The notes beneath the pieces are model-generated. The model was not told the DNA's origin, searched no databases, and saw nothing but the letters and a program-made list of their open reading frames with translations. Positions 25,438 to 37,440 of a DNA stretch of 64,000 nt are shown here, piece by piece. The translations under genes and the position numbers were made by a program. Every line of letters starts with the position of its first letter. Position 1 is the first letter of the stretch. Source of the DNA: Holothuria scabra (taxonomy: Eukaryota > Echinodermata > Holothuroidea > Aspidochirotida > Holothuriidae). The stretch covers positions 25,153,455-25,217,454 of the forward strand of contig CM074180.1 of NCBI GenBank assembly GCA_037179385.1, written 5' to 3'.

Positions 25438-27090
25438 ACAGTGGCGTCACCAGACATTTCATTCTGGGGGGGGGCACTGAGGGGCACAATGATTTTATGG
25501 GGGGCATTGCTAGACTCCACTCATGAGGCGCCACCGAGCGCGAAGCGCGAGGCTCAACGGTGGGGTCCAGGGGCCCGCCTTAGGGCCCCTGGTGGGGTCC
25601 AGGGGCAAAGCCCCGGTGGGGGTGCAGGGAGCGAAACCCCCGGAAGCTCCTGGGTTTTAACGTGTTTTTGAGGTATTAAAGACGTTATATAAGGGTAATT
25701 TTATTGACTCAACACTGGTCTAAAAGTTACCTCCAGAGTAACTTTCAAGTAAGACGGTAAAAACCACTGATTCAACTACCAAGAGCAGATCCGGCTGACA
25801 CTTTAAAAAAGGGGTAGATGATCTATAGAAAGAAAGTTGATGGGCACTTCAATGTTAGTCTTAGTGGGGGTCCAGGGGGCGAAGCCCCTGGAAGCTCCTG
25901 GGTCTTTAGCGTGTTTGTAAGGTTTTAAAGTTGTTTTTTAAAAGGGTTGTTTTTACACTGGTGTTATGTAGTATGATGCACTCTCCATGACCTTTAGCAG
26001 ACGCCATCTTGTTGTTTACGAGCAACTCGCCCTTCCTTTTGTTGTAGATTCCCAGAGCCCTTCCCGTTTCCCGTCACGTGTTACCGGTGGACGTGACATA
26101 TCACATTGCCGTAGTTCCACGTGCACGCTGTAACCCATATTTCCAAGGTGTGGCCAATTTCACTCACTTGCAGCCTCCTCATTGGTTGATATGATTTCAT
26201 CATATTTATAATATTCATTTTAGGTGTGCGTCACAACTTTTATCCAATCGGGTTACAGCTTTTAGTTCTGTCATCTCGCATGGCCCTCGTGGCTCGAACG
26301 CACTAGGAAACCCAGCAGCCCGCAGCTAGTCAGTTGTGCTGCAGACCTCTAAGACGATGCACTAACTCACCTGTAAATAGTAATTGTCACCTTTTTGCCG
26401 GCTTCTGATTAAAGATAATTTTTGAAGGAAGAAGAAATGTAATCAATAATAATCAAGAAGAATTAATCAACTTTATGAGTTCTGTGAACTTTTTTTCTTG
26501 TGCGGAGCTAAACAACTTCAACGCCTATCAGCTAGATCCCCTACCTAAGCCTTCGTTATACGATTGGCCCGTTATCCAACACTGGCCTAAAAAATTACTT
26601 ACAGGGCAATTTCGAGTAAGATTTTATTTTTGGTAACAACACAAACGTTAGTGAAACTACTCTCAAGAGCGTATCAGGCTGACAATTTGAGGAAGGTGAG
26701 CTGCACCGTGACTATAAAGAGAAAGAAAGCCGTTGATGGGCAATTAGATGTGATCCTCTGAAGGAAAAATGTAGGCTTAATCCTGCTTGAAGGGTTCCCT
26801 GAGCTGTGCGCCACCTCCAATTGACGTAGTCGGAAGTATGAAGAAAATTTTGAAAAAACGTAACACCTCAGACAGCCGGAAATGTCATTTCCAAGGTTTT
26901 TTGCGATATTTTCATTTGGAAAACATGAAAATTTTCTGCCTTTTCTTTTCAACAGAGGAATCGAATCCTAAAAAATTCATAGTGACACTCTGACTACAGA
27001 AGACATATTTTTTTTTTTTTGAAAATCTCAAATCTCAGTTGGGGGGGCACGCGGGGGCACACGATTTTTCAGGGGGGCACGCGCTTCTGC
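25438..27090. repeat. Nested mosaic of GC-rich dispersed repeats
   Basis: Begins CAGTGGCGTCACCAGACATTTC. The motif 'gcgaa(g/a)ccccnggaagctcctgggt' appears at 25627-25660 and again at 25872-25902. The segment 'aacactggycta...' appears at 25711-25860 and again at 26578-26700. A foreign stretch lies between the repeats. It ends near 'ggggggcacgcgcttctgc' at 27090. This looks like a tandemly duplicated, interrupted repeat. CAGTGGCG starts are common for hAT-type elements, so that class is a guess. Confidence 0.6.
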
Positions 27091-27168
27091 ATACAGTCGT
27101 TGAATGCAGATTGTGCAGTTAGTGCAAGCAACGCTACTTTTGTCAAGTGATATTTTAACAGGCATACT

Positions 27169-27449
27169 ATGGCGTCTTGGAGTCATCTGGTAAGTGTTGA
27201 TCGTAATACTCTTTCTTGGAACTTACCTCAGTGAATTCTCGACTGTTGATCAGACAAGTTCTGCACTAAGGTCATGGCCGTAGTAAAACGACCTGACCGT
27301 TGCTTTTGCAGTGGAAAACAGACCATGCAGGATTTACACGACTTTTTAGTTGTGGACATTTGGAATACTTTTTAGAGACTGTTGATCAGTGTTTCATCCC
27401 TAACTACTGCTGTTGGATTGAACTGTTGGACTGTAATAAAGCTGATTAG
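27169..27449 (+). CDS. Two-exon micro-ORF, putative 52-residue protein
   Basis: Exon 1 (27169-27189) opens with an ATG in strong context (A at -3, G at +4), encodes MASWSHL and ends at a perfect donor GTAAGT. Exon 2 (27312-27449) follows acceptor TTGCTTTTGCAG in the same phase, starts WKTDHAGFTRLF and stops at TAG 27447-27449. AATAAA overlaps its last codons (near 27435). Splice sites are good, but the protein has no recognisable domain and many Cys/Trp. It may be a non-coding transcript or repeat-derived. Confidence 0.25.
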
Positions 27450-27865
27450 CTTGAATTACTGAAATAGAGGTCATTTGCATGATTATTTCCAGTTTCAGTT
27501 TGATGATATTTTAATTCTGCACCTGCGTCGACACCATGTTGTATGAAACGGTACTGCTTTGGGGCCATTGTAACAAACATTTCTATTCAGTTAAATCTCT
27601 TGCAAAATTGAGAGTAAAGGAAATGATTCAAATATCATGATCAATGAAAGACCTAATTCTTTTAAATAGTAAAATAACCCTATTTACAAACCTGTTACAG
27701 GTGGTGATTTGCCAGTGGAACCTGACAACTGGCGTTTTCTAGCGTTTTTCCGCCGACGGACCAACGTAGAAAAGCTGGTCATATCCGCCGGCGTTTTACA
27801 CTATCGGCCCGCCACTGAGTCACTGCGGGTGGACCCCTAGCATGTACTAGCTAACTGGGACGGGT

Positions 27866-27995
27866 AATTTATGCCGTCACTACTACGTCATCAAGACGTC
27901 ACATACACATAGACATGACGCCATATTCAAGTCGGAAAAGTGACGTAACAGTGACGTGTATGCATGTCAGGGATACGTATAAATGACGACGTATG
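27866..27995 (-). repeat. TGACGT-rich repeat, copy 2 (inverted relative to copy 1)
   Basis: Contains CTACGTCATCAAGACGTCAC, GTGACGTAACAGTGACGTG and ends GACGACGTATGCTTGC, which is the reverse complement of the start of the 16209 tract. Confidence 0.5.
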
Positions 27996-27999
27996 CTTG

Positions 28000-28830
28000 C
28001 ATGCTGCATTTCCTGCTACTGTACCTGGGTATGCCATGCCCGCGCGGCGGACATGGGGAGCTTTAGATTTCACAACCCTAGATTTCATCTGAAACGAAAT
28101 AAAGTCATTTGTATCTATGCCATTTCGAACCGTCACAGACGCAAGAGACAGGACAGAAGTGGAGGTCAGGTGCGGTGAGCAAAAAGTTCTCCGAGTCAAG
28201 AAAAAGATATTAGTTAGTCGTACCATAGTCGGGAGTCCAGGCAGTCAATATGGTCAATGACTGCTGGAAAAAAATTTATTTTTTATGTTTTAATAAGGTC
28301 ATGCCTTTTACACATAGACGGATGGTTCAGGGGCTCTAAGGCAGGCCCATGTGTCCATTCTGTTAAGAGGCCCGTAGCACCTCCGGCGAAGTCCCGCGCT
28401 CAGTCTCCTCCGGCCCTAGCTCCCTCGGTTCCTAAACAAATCTCCGCCACTGTTGTGAAGTTAATTAGAAGACCACCGTTGTAGTTGTGGTGGTAACATT
28501 TTCCCCCTCACTCCCTCCCCGCTTGTTTTTTTGCCCCGGAATGGCACGGACCCCGTAGCTTGCTCTGTGGTTTTTGCAGTCAGGTAGCACAAATACAGCT
28601 CCCTTTTTGGTTGGTACCATTAATTAATTCGACCATTTATTTGCGTTTGTGGTGAAGTATTCACTCATTTTTATTTTAAACATGCGAAATACAATTTTTA
28701 TATACTATTCGACTTAAAAATGATCAAATCTTATTTGTTTTATGGTAATATTAGTTGATATATTGAATCATAAGGTTCAACCAAATTATATTAGGGTTAA
28801 ACAATTTTTTGATATTTACGTAAGGTCAAC
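28000..28830. other. Intergenic, unassigned
   Basis: Contains a GC-rich patch (28340-28560) with words of the dispersed GC-rich families ('cctccggcgaagtcccgcgc', 'atctccgccactg') and otherwise AT-rich sequence. No supported gene. Confidence 0.4.
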
Positions 28831-29029
28831 AATTTATGAAGGTGCATTCAGGATTAGTACTAACATTAGTACATATGGAACCCAGCCTAACGTTACTGCT
28901 CATTGGCACTGATCTAACGTTACATACAGTGCTCATTACTATTGATTGTAAGGCCTGTCCCAAATAGTCCTTGACTTGAGCAGGACTCGGCCCACCAGAC
29001 CGTGTACTAACGTTGCGCTCAACGGCAGG

Positions 29030-29480
29030 ACCTAGGCCTACTCCATACATGTGTGGAGTACGAGGTGGACGTAGGCCTAGCATAGAGTCCTGGCACGTCA
29101 AGCTAGTTAGCTCCAAACAACCTCTGAAGCCCGTACGTACACTTCAACTTCAAGCGGAATTCGGCCAGTTGGTGACTTGGTGTTGAATTGAGTGTCTGGT
29201 TCAGCTTTATTAGCTAAAGTTAACTGTTTCTAACTAACGTTAGGCTAGGCCTAATCAGGCTACTTAGCTAGGCCTAACATAACATAACAGGTTGAAGGGC
29301 AAAGGATGGTCAAGGCCCATAAGCTAGGCCTAACCCTGAACCAGGCCTAGCCTAGGCCTTGGCCGTTAAGCTAGGCCAGTAGCCTAGTACCAGTAGTAGG
29401 CTTTGCCTAGGCTAATTTTCTTCAGAGTTGAAGGCTTAGCCGCTTAGGTAGCCTAGGCTAGGCCTGAGTTAGTCACTGAA
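29030..29480. repeat. AGGCCT/CCTAGG palindrome-rich tract
   Basis: The words TAGGCCTA, CTAGGCC and CCTAGGC recur well over a dozen times in 450 bp on both strands, without a fixed period. Similar words recur near 34365 and 35525. It lies just beyond the putative first exon at 29660-29774, in that gene's presumed first intron. Confidence 0.6.
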
Positions 29481-29659
29481 CGTGACCGTATAATCCGCTC
29501 CTTGTAGTCACTCCTTACTACGGTCACTGGCCTACATGTACAAAGGTAACATCGTTTTAAGCCAAAACAACAAACCGAGCTCTAATTACGATGGAATGGT
29601 TCATAGAACAGATTTGAGTTAATATAATGATTTTGAGCATTCTTAAATACCACTTATAC

Positions 29660-29774
29660 CTTCTGGAATGTTGAATACCAGCAAATTCATAGCAAAAGGC
29701 AGGAAAAATATGGTGCCATCCTTCGCAGTAACATCGACATCTTGATCGTCTGCTACAGTGCTACTGTGTTGCAT
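29660..29774 (-). CDS. Putative first exon of an unknown minus-strand gene
   Basis: The ATG at 29774-29772 opens 38 codons plus G and runs to donor GTATAAGT. The protein begins MQHSSTVADDQDVDVTAKDG and continues to LPFAMNLLVFNIPE, with a balanced, non-repetitive composition. A GCGGAAGT word, an ETS-type core-promoter motif, lies about 15 bp upstream of the ATG. I do not recognise the family. Downstream exons, which must start with two bases of a split codon, were not found within 29.6-15.5 kb. Confidence 0.45.
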
Positions 29775-30049
29775 GATGGGAAGGACTTCCGCTAGACAAG
29801 CTGTCGAAGACCAATTAGTGTGCGCGGCTAGTCAATATTTATACTTCATATACTAAGCTCTCTGTACATTACGAAATTGTACAGTCAATGCGTAGGTTTC
29901 TCCGTTTTAAATGTGATCACATGACAAACACGGACTTCTTCGACTGAAAAAATAATCTGCACAGGCTTAACGTTACTCGCAGAATTATCCAGCCAAAATT
30001 TCCCTCTTAAAGGTCTAATTTCGTTAATAGACTTGTGTGGAAGGTGAAT

Positions 30050-30830
30050 GTGATGACAAAGATCATCTGTGGAAAGTTTGGTGAGAAAAGGTATCTTTTT
30101 GGGGACGTGAGGGATGCCTACTCACGCGTGAGTAGGCAAGTGAGCTGTGTTTTTGTGTATACCGGGCAAGGGCCCAGAAATGAAGTGTATAGCATAGGAA
30201 CGTAATGCTGGGTCCCTGTTCAAGGGCTAGGCCTGAGTTAGCCCTCAAACAGGACTGTGTGTGTTCATTCCTCTCACCACACAGCCCTTGCGTGGATACA
30301 CTTCACAACGGTAGTCACTTGAGTCTACGTGGTATTCCCAAAAATATACAAATTGTAGCCTATTGTTACTGAAATGAATGATGGTAGGCTAGGCTAGTAA
30401 GTAGTATGATTACAACCAGACAGGTGGAGCACCCATTTCCACAAGTTTGCCACTCGTGACCTTTGACCTGCACTGAGAACAGTTGTAGAGAGCTTGAAAA
30501 CATGACACATTTACTTGCTGTTACAGTCAAAATTGGCAGTGAAAATTCAGCCATCTCTGATGTGACTTTGTGGACATCTTTTGTGGAAAGGTAGCCAAAA
30601 TGCAGTGCCAGAGATCATCTGTGTGAAATTTGGTGAGAATATTTTGTTACAGTATTTGGGGCGCAAGAGGTGACATTCTGCGGGCGTCCTGGCTGGTGAT
30701 TACAGTTGTGAAATGTGAAGTGTATTCGCGCAAGGGCTGTGTTGTGAGAGGAATGAGCCTAGGCTATTTGAAGAACACAGCCCTGTTCCAATTACATCCT
30801 GTCGGTCCAAAGAACTTCACTTCCGATGCA
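30050..30830. repeat. Dispersed repeat C, two local copies partly inverted
   Basis: 'gatcatctgtg(g/t)gaaa.tttggtgagaa' occurs at 30062 and again at 30613. 'cctctcaccacacagccctt' at 30274 is inverted at 30736-30755 ('aagggctgtgttgtgagagg'). A third copy lies at 35545-35730 ('ttgaacaggactatgtgttc', 'acacagcccttg'). Confidence 0.6.
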
Positions 30831-30935
30831 TAGGGCAGGCTTTGAAAAATTCATTTTTTATTACTTGTCCATCAGACTAGGGATTCCCAAAGTCTACTTG
30901 TGCACTGAGTCCATATCTAATAAGTAAGTACTAGC

Positions 30936-32169
30936 TAGTGTTGAGCCGATAACGGATATATCAGAACTTGCCGATAACAGATAACTCAAAGTTAATATCG
31001 GCCCGATACCGATAAGAAGAATAAAAAAAACGTCCCTAATCACAACATGTTTTGTTACCATTGAAAAATTATAATTTTAATACTACTGCACCTTAAAAAA
31101 AGCATGCGCCAGCTAAGAATCCTGTTCGTAACAAGCACATTTCGTTTCCTATAGCCAGACTGTATACTTTTTTTGTGCGCGGGGAAGGTGAGCAAGAAAT
31201 GGAAAACTTGCGCAGATCGGAAAACCCAGCATATCAAAACATGTATGCCATGCCACAATTACAGTATGCCACACGTATAAGTATGTGTATACTATACATT
31301 GGAATGCCCCTAAGTTGCCCTAACTATCCTACAAAAAAAACTTGAGTGCGGCATACGTTTGCGTACAGCATACCAAAGGCGTTCTCAGCACATGCATATA
31401 CTATACAGTATAGAATATGTGCATGTATATGGATACTGCTGAGAAAGCTTCGGCTGTAAAATAGATGTTAAAACCCTTACTTCGGTACACAGCGCTGATT
31501 GTTCAGTGGTTGCGATACTTCATGAGATCATATATTTTGTCCGAGGCATTGGTCTCTTGAGTTAGCTCTTTCAGTGGTACGTTTGTGATCGTGAACGTTC
31601 AGCATGTGGCTCTGTTGTACACAAACTGTTGGAAATGCCCATTGAGTTACTGTTACTGCATGTGGCGAATATTACACAGTAAAACTCCATTGAGATTTGT
31701 CGTGGATTCAGAGGAATTTGACTTGTGTCAACGGACAACGGACCTGTACACGGAATCGACATTAGATTGCACATTATGGTGCATGCACTGTGCTATAGAT
31801 ATGCACTTTAATTGTTGAAAGGACATGACAAGCAAGCACTCAGTACATTGTTTGCTACGCACTTCCAAGCAGAAAAGCCTCGGGAATTGCGCCAGATATT
31901 TGACAGACTAAGAACTTTGCGGGTTTGCAGCATAGTGTGTACGTTCACTGTACACTGAATTTCTTGAATTTTTTATGTTCAACAAAATGCTCTTTTTTAT
32001 TTAAGTGTGTAGTAAGTACTTATAGCTCTTTACTAATAAAATTATGAAATGCTTGTTATTGGTTGACATTTTCGGAAATGGCCTTCATTTGTGCCGATAC
32101 CGATATCTTACCGATAACACCATTATCGGCCGATACAGATAATGCTTATCGGTTATCGGCTCAACACTG
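30936..32169. mobile_element. Non-autonomous hAT transposon with 8-bp target duplication
   Basis: Left end TAGTGTTGAGCCGATAAC and right end GTTATCGGCTCAACACTG form inverted termini, with more TATCGGC-type subterminal repeats inside both ends. The flanking 8-mers are GTACTAGC (30928-30935) and GTACTAGT (32170-32177), a near-perfect 8-bp target duplication as expected for hAT. The 1.23-kb interior holds only short open frames and no transposase domain I can recognise. Confidence 0.8.
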
Positions 32170-32203
32170 GTACTAGTCATTGAATTTCTATGTGAAGAAG
32201 ACT

Positions 32204-34164
32204 TACCGTATATTCTGTAGTAAACGCCCCCCGGGGGTGTTACATTTTTGAAAAGGGGGGCGTTTATTTGAGGGTATATTTTAATAAAAAATTAACTAGT
32301 CGGCATCAGTAATATTCTGCCATTCAACCCATCATTACCACCGATTATTTGTAAACTGAAAAAAGGGCACAAATATACTTGAAACTTGCTCTTAATTTTG
32401 TTAAAATTCCTGTAAATACCGTACTCAATCCTTCCCGCAAAAACAGAATGCATTGATAAGCACAAACCTATAAATTATACCCCTCCCAACCGCGCAATCG
32501 TTTGTTATTTTCTCCATAACAGTGTAGTATAATCTTGAATTGTATTCCTTGCAGTCTGGAAAAAAGTGCCATGTAAGTTGCTGTACAATTTGTTCTGTAC
32601 AAAAACACAAGTACAGACTATCGAGCTGCAGTGTTTGGCTGTATTTTCAAGTCCCCAAGCTTACCATGTATATCTGTGCACGTTTTGTATGCGTAGCACC
32701 TAGAATCTATCGAAGATCGGTGGTTATTTTCCTGCATAAATTAAGCCATTTCTCGCATTCCTTCCCTAATGTTATTTACAGTAGGACTTATGCAATGTGA
32801 ACGTCATTGCAAACAAAAAGAGTGATGCACGTGGTCTCATGCAGCCGACTTCTTCACCCACGCATGCAGTAGACTTACGTGCGTGTCCGTTTTTACTGCC
32901 AAGCAAGGTATCATGTTATGCTCGGTGACATCATATGCATACGATCCATTGCAAAATTTAAATTGCCCTGTATCGTGATTGGTTCAAATGTGATGATTCT
33001 AGCCAGCCAATCACAACTCGCGCCATCACCTATGTGATTTAGTGTGTGAAAATACTAGGCCTCGAGACGAATTTTTCTAGTTTTTATCACGGTTGTCATC
33101 AGCCCAATTTGTGTGCCGGCTAAACATCTGACTCAATATTTGTACCTCACCCTAAAACCCCATGGAATCCACCTCATTTTTGACCCATTGAATTTTTCAG
33201 CTATAGGCTAATGTCAATTCCGTTATTTTTCAGTATAAAAGATCATTTTTGTGCTGGTCGGTAGCCTTGCATTTTAGATGTTGTACCGGTCGGCAATGTC
33301 CAGTGCCGGTTAGTCCCGACCAGCGCCGACAGGCGTGGTGACAACCCTGGTTTTTATGTGTTACGAAGATCCCATTTCCTATGCTGATATAACTGGCTAG
33401 CGCAGCCGGGCAAGCGCCGTGCCAAATTCACCAAGAAACGACATCACAAATCTCTGCGTAGGTGGATTTTTCAGGGATCTCCCACTTGCGTGCATTTCAA
33501 TTGCAGATTATTTTCAAACAAGATGTAAGTTTTGGACAAGAACTGCTAAAAATTTACTAGGATATTTAAATCCAAAAGGAACCATAGGATACATTAATTG
33601 GGTGCAATTGTTTGCTGCCCCAGAACTAAAGATTATTATGATTGTGTATTTCTACATGGCCTCATTAAAGCGGGATTCTACAATACATTAACGCAACTAC
33701 AACCCAGTACAGTAAAATACTGCAAATGTTCGGACATGATTGGGGGATGAAGATTAAACAGAGCATGATGTTTGCGTAAGAACTAAATTAAAGGGTATGT
33801 GACATTGACTGAAAACAATCCTACTGTATTAACGATTGGTTTACATCTCCACATTTGGAAAAGAAAATATTAGGCCTACAAAAATGATATTGCATTCCCA
33901 AAACAAACGGAACTATTCCCAATATTTTCCAACTTGAACGATATGCACAAAGCAAAGGGTGCGTACTTTAGGGACAAACACGTGTCTTCCCCCTTTCTAA
34001 TAATCAGTAATCGGCATCGGGCCGATTGTTAAATTAAATGCTGATTATGCGTAACCGGTCAAACACTAGCTTAACCTGTGGTTTGGGCCTGTAGTGCGGG
34101 AGGCCTTGGCCTGCGCAGTTGTTAAAAATTTTGAGGGGGGGCGTTTATTACAGAATATATGGTA
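32204..34164. mobile_element. 2-kb TIR element with TACCGTATATTCTGTAGT termini
   Basis: Left end TACCGTATATTCTGTAGTAA ACGCCCCC matches the reverse complement of the right end (GGGGGCGTTTATTACAGAAT ATATGGTA), about 28 bp with few mismatches. It encloses 1.9 kb without an intact transposase. A degenerate piece near 34018-34075 ('gtaaccggtcaaacactagc') resembles the hAT end of the neighbouring element. Confidence 0.7.
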
Positions 34165-34809
34165 TGTACTGCTTGCCTCAGTGGCAGGCTACATTATTGA
34201 ACAGTTCACTTGCCATAGTCATATTTTACTTGTCCCGGACTCTAGCCGGGGGATTTGTCGAACCCCAGCATACATTAGAGTCAATCACGTGACGTGTTTG
34301 AAGTTGGTGTGAAACAGTTGTTGTGGTGCAGTACAGCAACAGTGCAAACAAATAGGTTTAAGCCTAGCCTAGGCCCTATTGTTTAGTTTAACTGTACATG
34401 ATAACAACATGTGCTCTTTTGTTTACTTGTGGATATTGACCAATGTTTGTTGAAATGTCCAGCTTTCATAATCAGATGGTCTTAAAAGAACTTACTGCAG
34501 CTGGAATTCAGTGTTTTGTTTACATGATGGCCTCTATAAGGTTAAGCACAATGGCCAGTCTCACACAGTTGGCCTACCCCGATAAGAATGGGTTTCTCCA
34601 CATCTGGAAGCTTGCAAGTTATTGTACTCAGGCACCCAATAATTTCCCTTTCGCCTGACATTATTGATATTCTCAGATTTATATTCAACCTTGGTCTCAA
34701 GAAACTTTGACAGTTGGGCCCACAATGGTGTCTCCAGAGGCACTTGCAATAGCACACAGTATGTGTACCACAGTACATGGCACTCTCTGCCAGCCTGTTG
34801 TTGTGCTTA

Positions 34810-35442
34810 CCAGTCGAAACGTCCCCGGGTGAAAATGTCCCCGTTGTATATTGTTAAATGAATTGAGTTGTTTAGTTTAGTTGAAATGATTCAAGTTGTT
34901 TTTAAATTCAGTAAAAACTTGAACGTATATGTATTGTGAAATGTTCATAACATCAAAAACAAAGGTTGTTATGCCTTCATGTTGTAAGTAATTGATTTAA
35001 TATATGTATGCATATATTATCCTTCCTTTCTCTTTTCTCTGTTAATAAGAGAATAGAACTCTTGTCAAAAGGTATGTCAATTAAGACCTTTGCTATATTT
35101 TCACTATACAGTGGGCCTATGTCATGTTATCATCTAATATAGTCTCATCTCTATTCTCAGTTTCTAAACACAGATCAATTACAACATAATTCATCTCAGC
35201 AGTTGTCACACTTGAATAGACTGTTCCTAAATCCATCCTTCCACTTATATTCCTTTTCCTAATTCATCTCTCACATTTCCGTCTTATGTTATAAACTTGC
35301 AATTTTCAATTGGACATTCCAATTCTTTACGTGGGGACATTTTGGTATACCGTATATAGTGTCACAGGGACGTTTTTGTAAATAGCAGGGACGTTTTGGT
35401 AGCAAAAAAGCAGGGATTTTTGGTCTGGGGACGTTTCGACTG
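34810..35442. mobile_element. TIR element with CCAGTCGAAACGTCCCC ends
   Basis: A perfect 17-bp inverted pair CCAGTCGAAACGTCCCC (34810-34826) and GGGGACGTTTCGACTGG (35426-35442) encloses 633 bp of non-coding sequence. Sub-repeats of 'gggacgtttt(t/g)g' occur near the right end. Confidence 0.75.
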
Positions 35443-35542
35443 GATACCGTTGTTGTTTTCTCTGCAGTTAAAGTTTTCTTGACCTAGGTCACGCAACAGC
35501 CCAGATGTGGACCGACAGAATAGGCCTAGGCTAGGTAGGTTA

Positions 35543-35735
35543 GCCTAGCCCTTGAACAGGACTATGTGTTCTTTACATGGCCTAGGCTCATTTTTCTCAC
35601 AACACAGCCCTTGTGCAGATAATGTTTGCAAACGTAGTAACTAGCCGTAACAGTAAGTCGATGGGTCATGTTTTTGAGTTCTTGACAACTGTTCTCAGTA
35701 GAGGCCACAGGTCACAAGGTCAAAAGAGGATACTC
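35543..35735. repeat. Dispersed repeat C, third copy
   Basis: Shares 'cttgaacaggactatgtgttc', 'cacaacacagcccttg' and the reversed 'gacaactgttctcag' words with the copies at 30050-30560. Confidence 0.55.
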
Positions 35736-35848
35736 TACCTACGTAACTGTCTTCATACTACTATGTTTCATGCAGTAAGAATAAGCAGTGAATGTTATTG
35801 ATTCCTTGCGGTAGCAAAGGAACCTATGTAGTCAGGTTGGCGTGTGTG

Positions 35849-35878
35849 TATGTGTTTGTGTGTGTGTGTGTGTGTGTG
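35849..35878 (+). repeat. (TG)n microsatellite
   Basis: A mainly GT dinucleotide run next to the AGGTCA-rich repeat. Confidence 0.85.
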
Positions 35879-35974
35879 ACAGTTGCTTCGGTACGCTCTA
35901 ACTCAACAAGGGAAGGTTGGATGTAACTTGGATTTGGTACATAGATTTGTCATAGGGAGAAGGTGTGCCCTCTT

Positions 35975-36270
35975 GTTTTTGGTGGAGGTCAAAGGTCATT
36001 TGGGGTCACCAGAGGTCAAAAACTAAAAACCTTCTCAACACGATATTTCAAGGTAGGAAACTTGATAGATGTCATACTTGATGTGTGGATGTGTTATGGT
36101 GTAAGGATGAAATTGGATATGTTTGGTGAAGGACAAGGGGTCATCTGGGGTCACCAGGGGTCAAACACTGAAAAACATTTTAACACAGTATTTTAAGGTA
36201 GAAAGGACAGATTTCAAATCAATCTGTATTTGGTTAAGGTCAAAGGTCATCAAGGTCACTGGAGGTCAAC
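35975..36270 (+). repeat. AGGTCA half-site cluster (DR1-type)
   Basis: Three diverged sub-units carry GGTCAAAGGTCA followed by GGGGTCACC and AGGTCAAA (near 35988, 36140 and 36236). The interval between units contains 'ttcaaggtaggaaac'/'tttaaggtagaaagg'. DR1 elements are binding sites for HNF4, RXR and COUP-TF type nuclear receptors. Because the same words occur inside a dispersed repeat, binding is only a possibility. Single related words occur at 11008, 30455 and 37976. Confidence 0.6.
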
Positions 36271-37440
36271 CGCTGGAAATGTTATTTAGAAAATCTTGTA
36301 AGCTAGATAAAGATAGGTTCATAGATTTTTTTATCTCACATGGTTTTGCATGCTTATACACCCAAACACCTTAGAAATTTGGCCTTTACGTTCGTTCAGT
36401 AATGATTCCTTCTGGTTGTACACATATTTTGGATCATTCAAAGTTTGAAGAGGGCAATAACTGAAATCTGTAGATTTCACTGAACACAGGTCACTCTACA
36501 TTAAACTGGTCTCTCTGCCAGTGAAAGCAGTGCATGGATTATACAGTATGTCTCTTTAATACTGCTTTGCCCTGTGGGGGTAATCTAATCCTCATTCTAT
36601 TATCACACCCCATTAATCACTTGCTTCCTTCTTAACTGCTGAATAAACACTGTTTTCTGTGTAGAGGTAGCAAACAGGACAAATGGTAGATTGCTTTAAA
36701 GTAATAGCAAGTTTTATTTGAGAGCAGGTAAAAATAACTTGTGAGAGAAATACAAGGGGTGTTTTTCTCTCTCTGACCACATTGTGTATTGTTTATTGGT
36801 GATAATATCAAGTTTGATTACAAGCATAAATACGTATGGAAATGAGGAAATGTTGTTGAAGGATCACCAAGCATTATAAAAGTTGAATTTAAGTAAGGCC
36901 ACAAAAATATCATGTAATATAAGTAATGAAATATCCCTTGTGAAGATGTTACAAACATTGAGTATGAGCTTTTGCTTAGCTCTGTTTTGGAGACTGGCTG
37001 TACAATCTTATAATATCTAGCAAGGAACCACAGTGCCCATTGGGCTCTTGTTTAAAATGTGGCGTAGACTATAAGCTTCTGTCACTTAGCAACTGCATTC
37101 CAATCCAATCATACACCAAAAGAAAATGGCCTCTACCTGTGCAGATGACGCCACAACACGACGCTAGATTTTTCTTTATATCTTGTTCCAAATGATCCCT
37201 GTAGGACCTAAGCCGTACATGGTCCATAGCCATATGCCTTACAAAATCAAAACAATGTGCAGGATGAGGTCAACCTGCAACTCCCCACAAGCAGAAAAAT
37301 TCTCCTATAATTACTGTACCATACTTGCCATGAATAATCTTTGTCATAACATTCAACTTTCTTGATCTGTCTTTCTTCAAATGGAGGTTAGCAAATTTGA
37401 AGTTAAAAATGGACTGTAACACTAAGTCAATTACAGGAAC

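Noticed and set aside
25323..25671. Gly/Pro-rich plus-strand open frames
   Set aside because: They lie on G-runs and the 'ggggtccaggggc' repeat.
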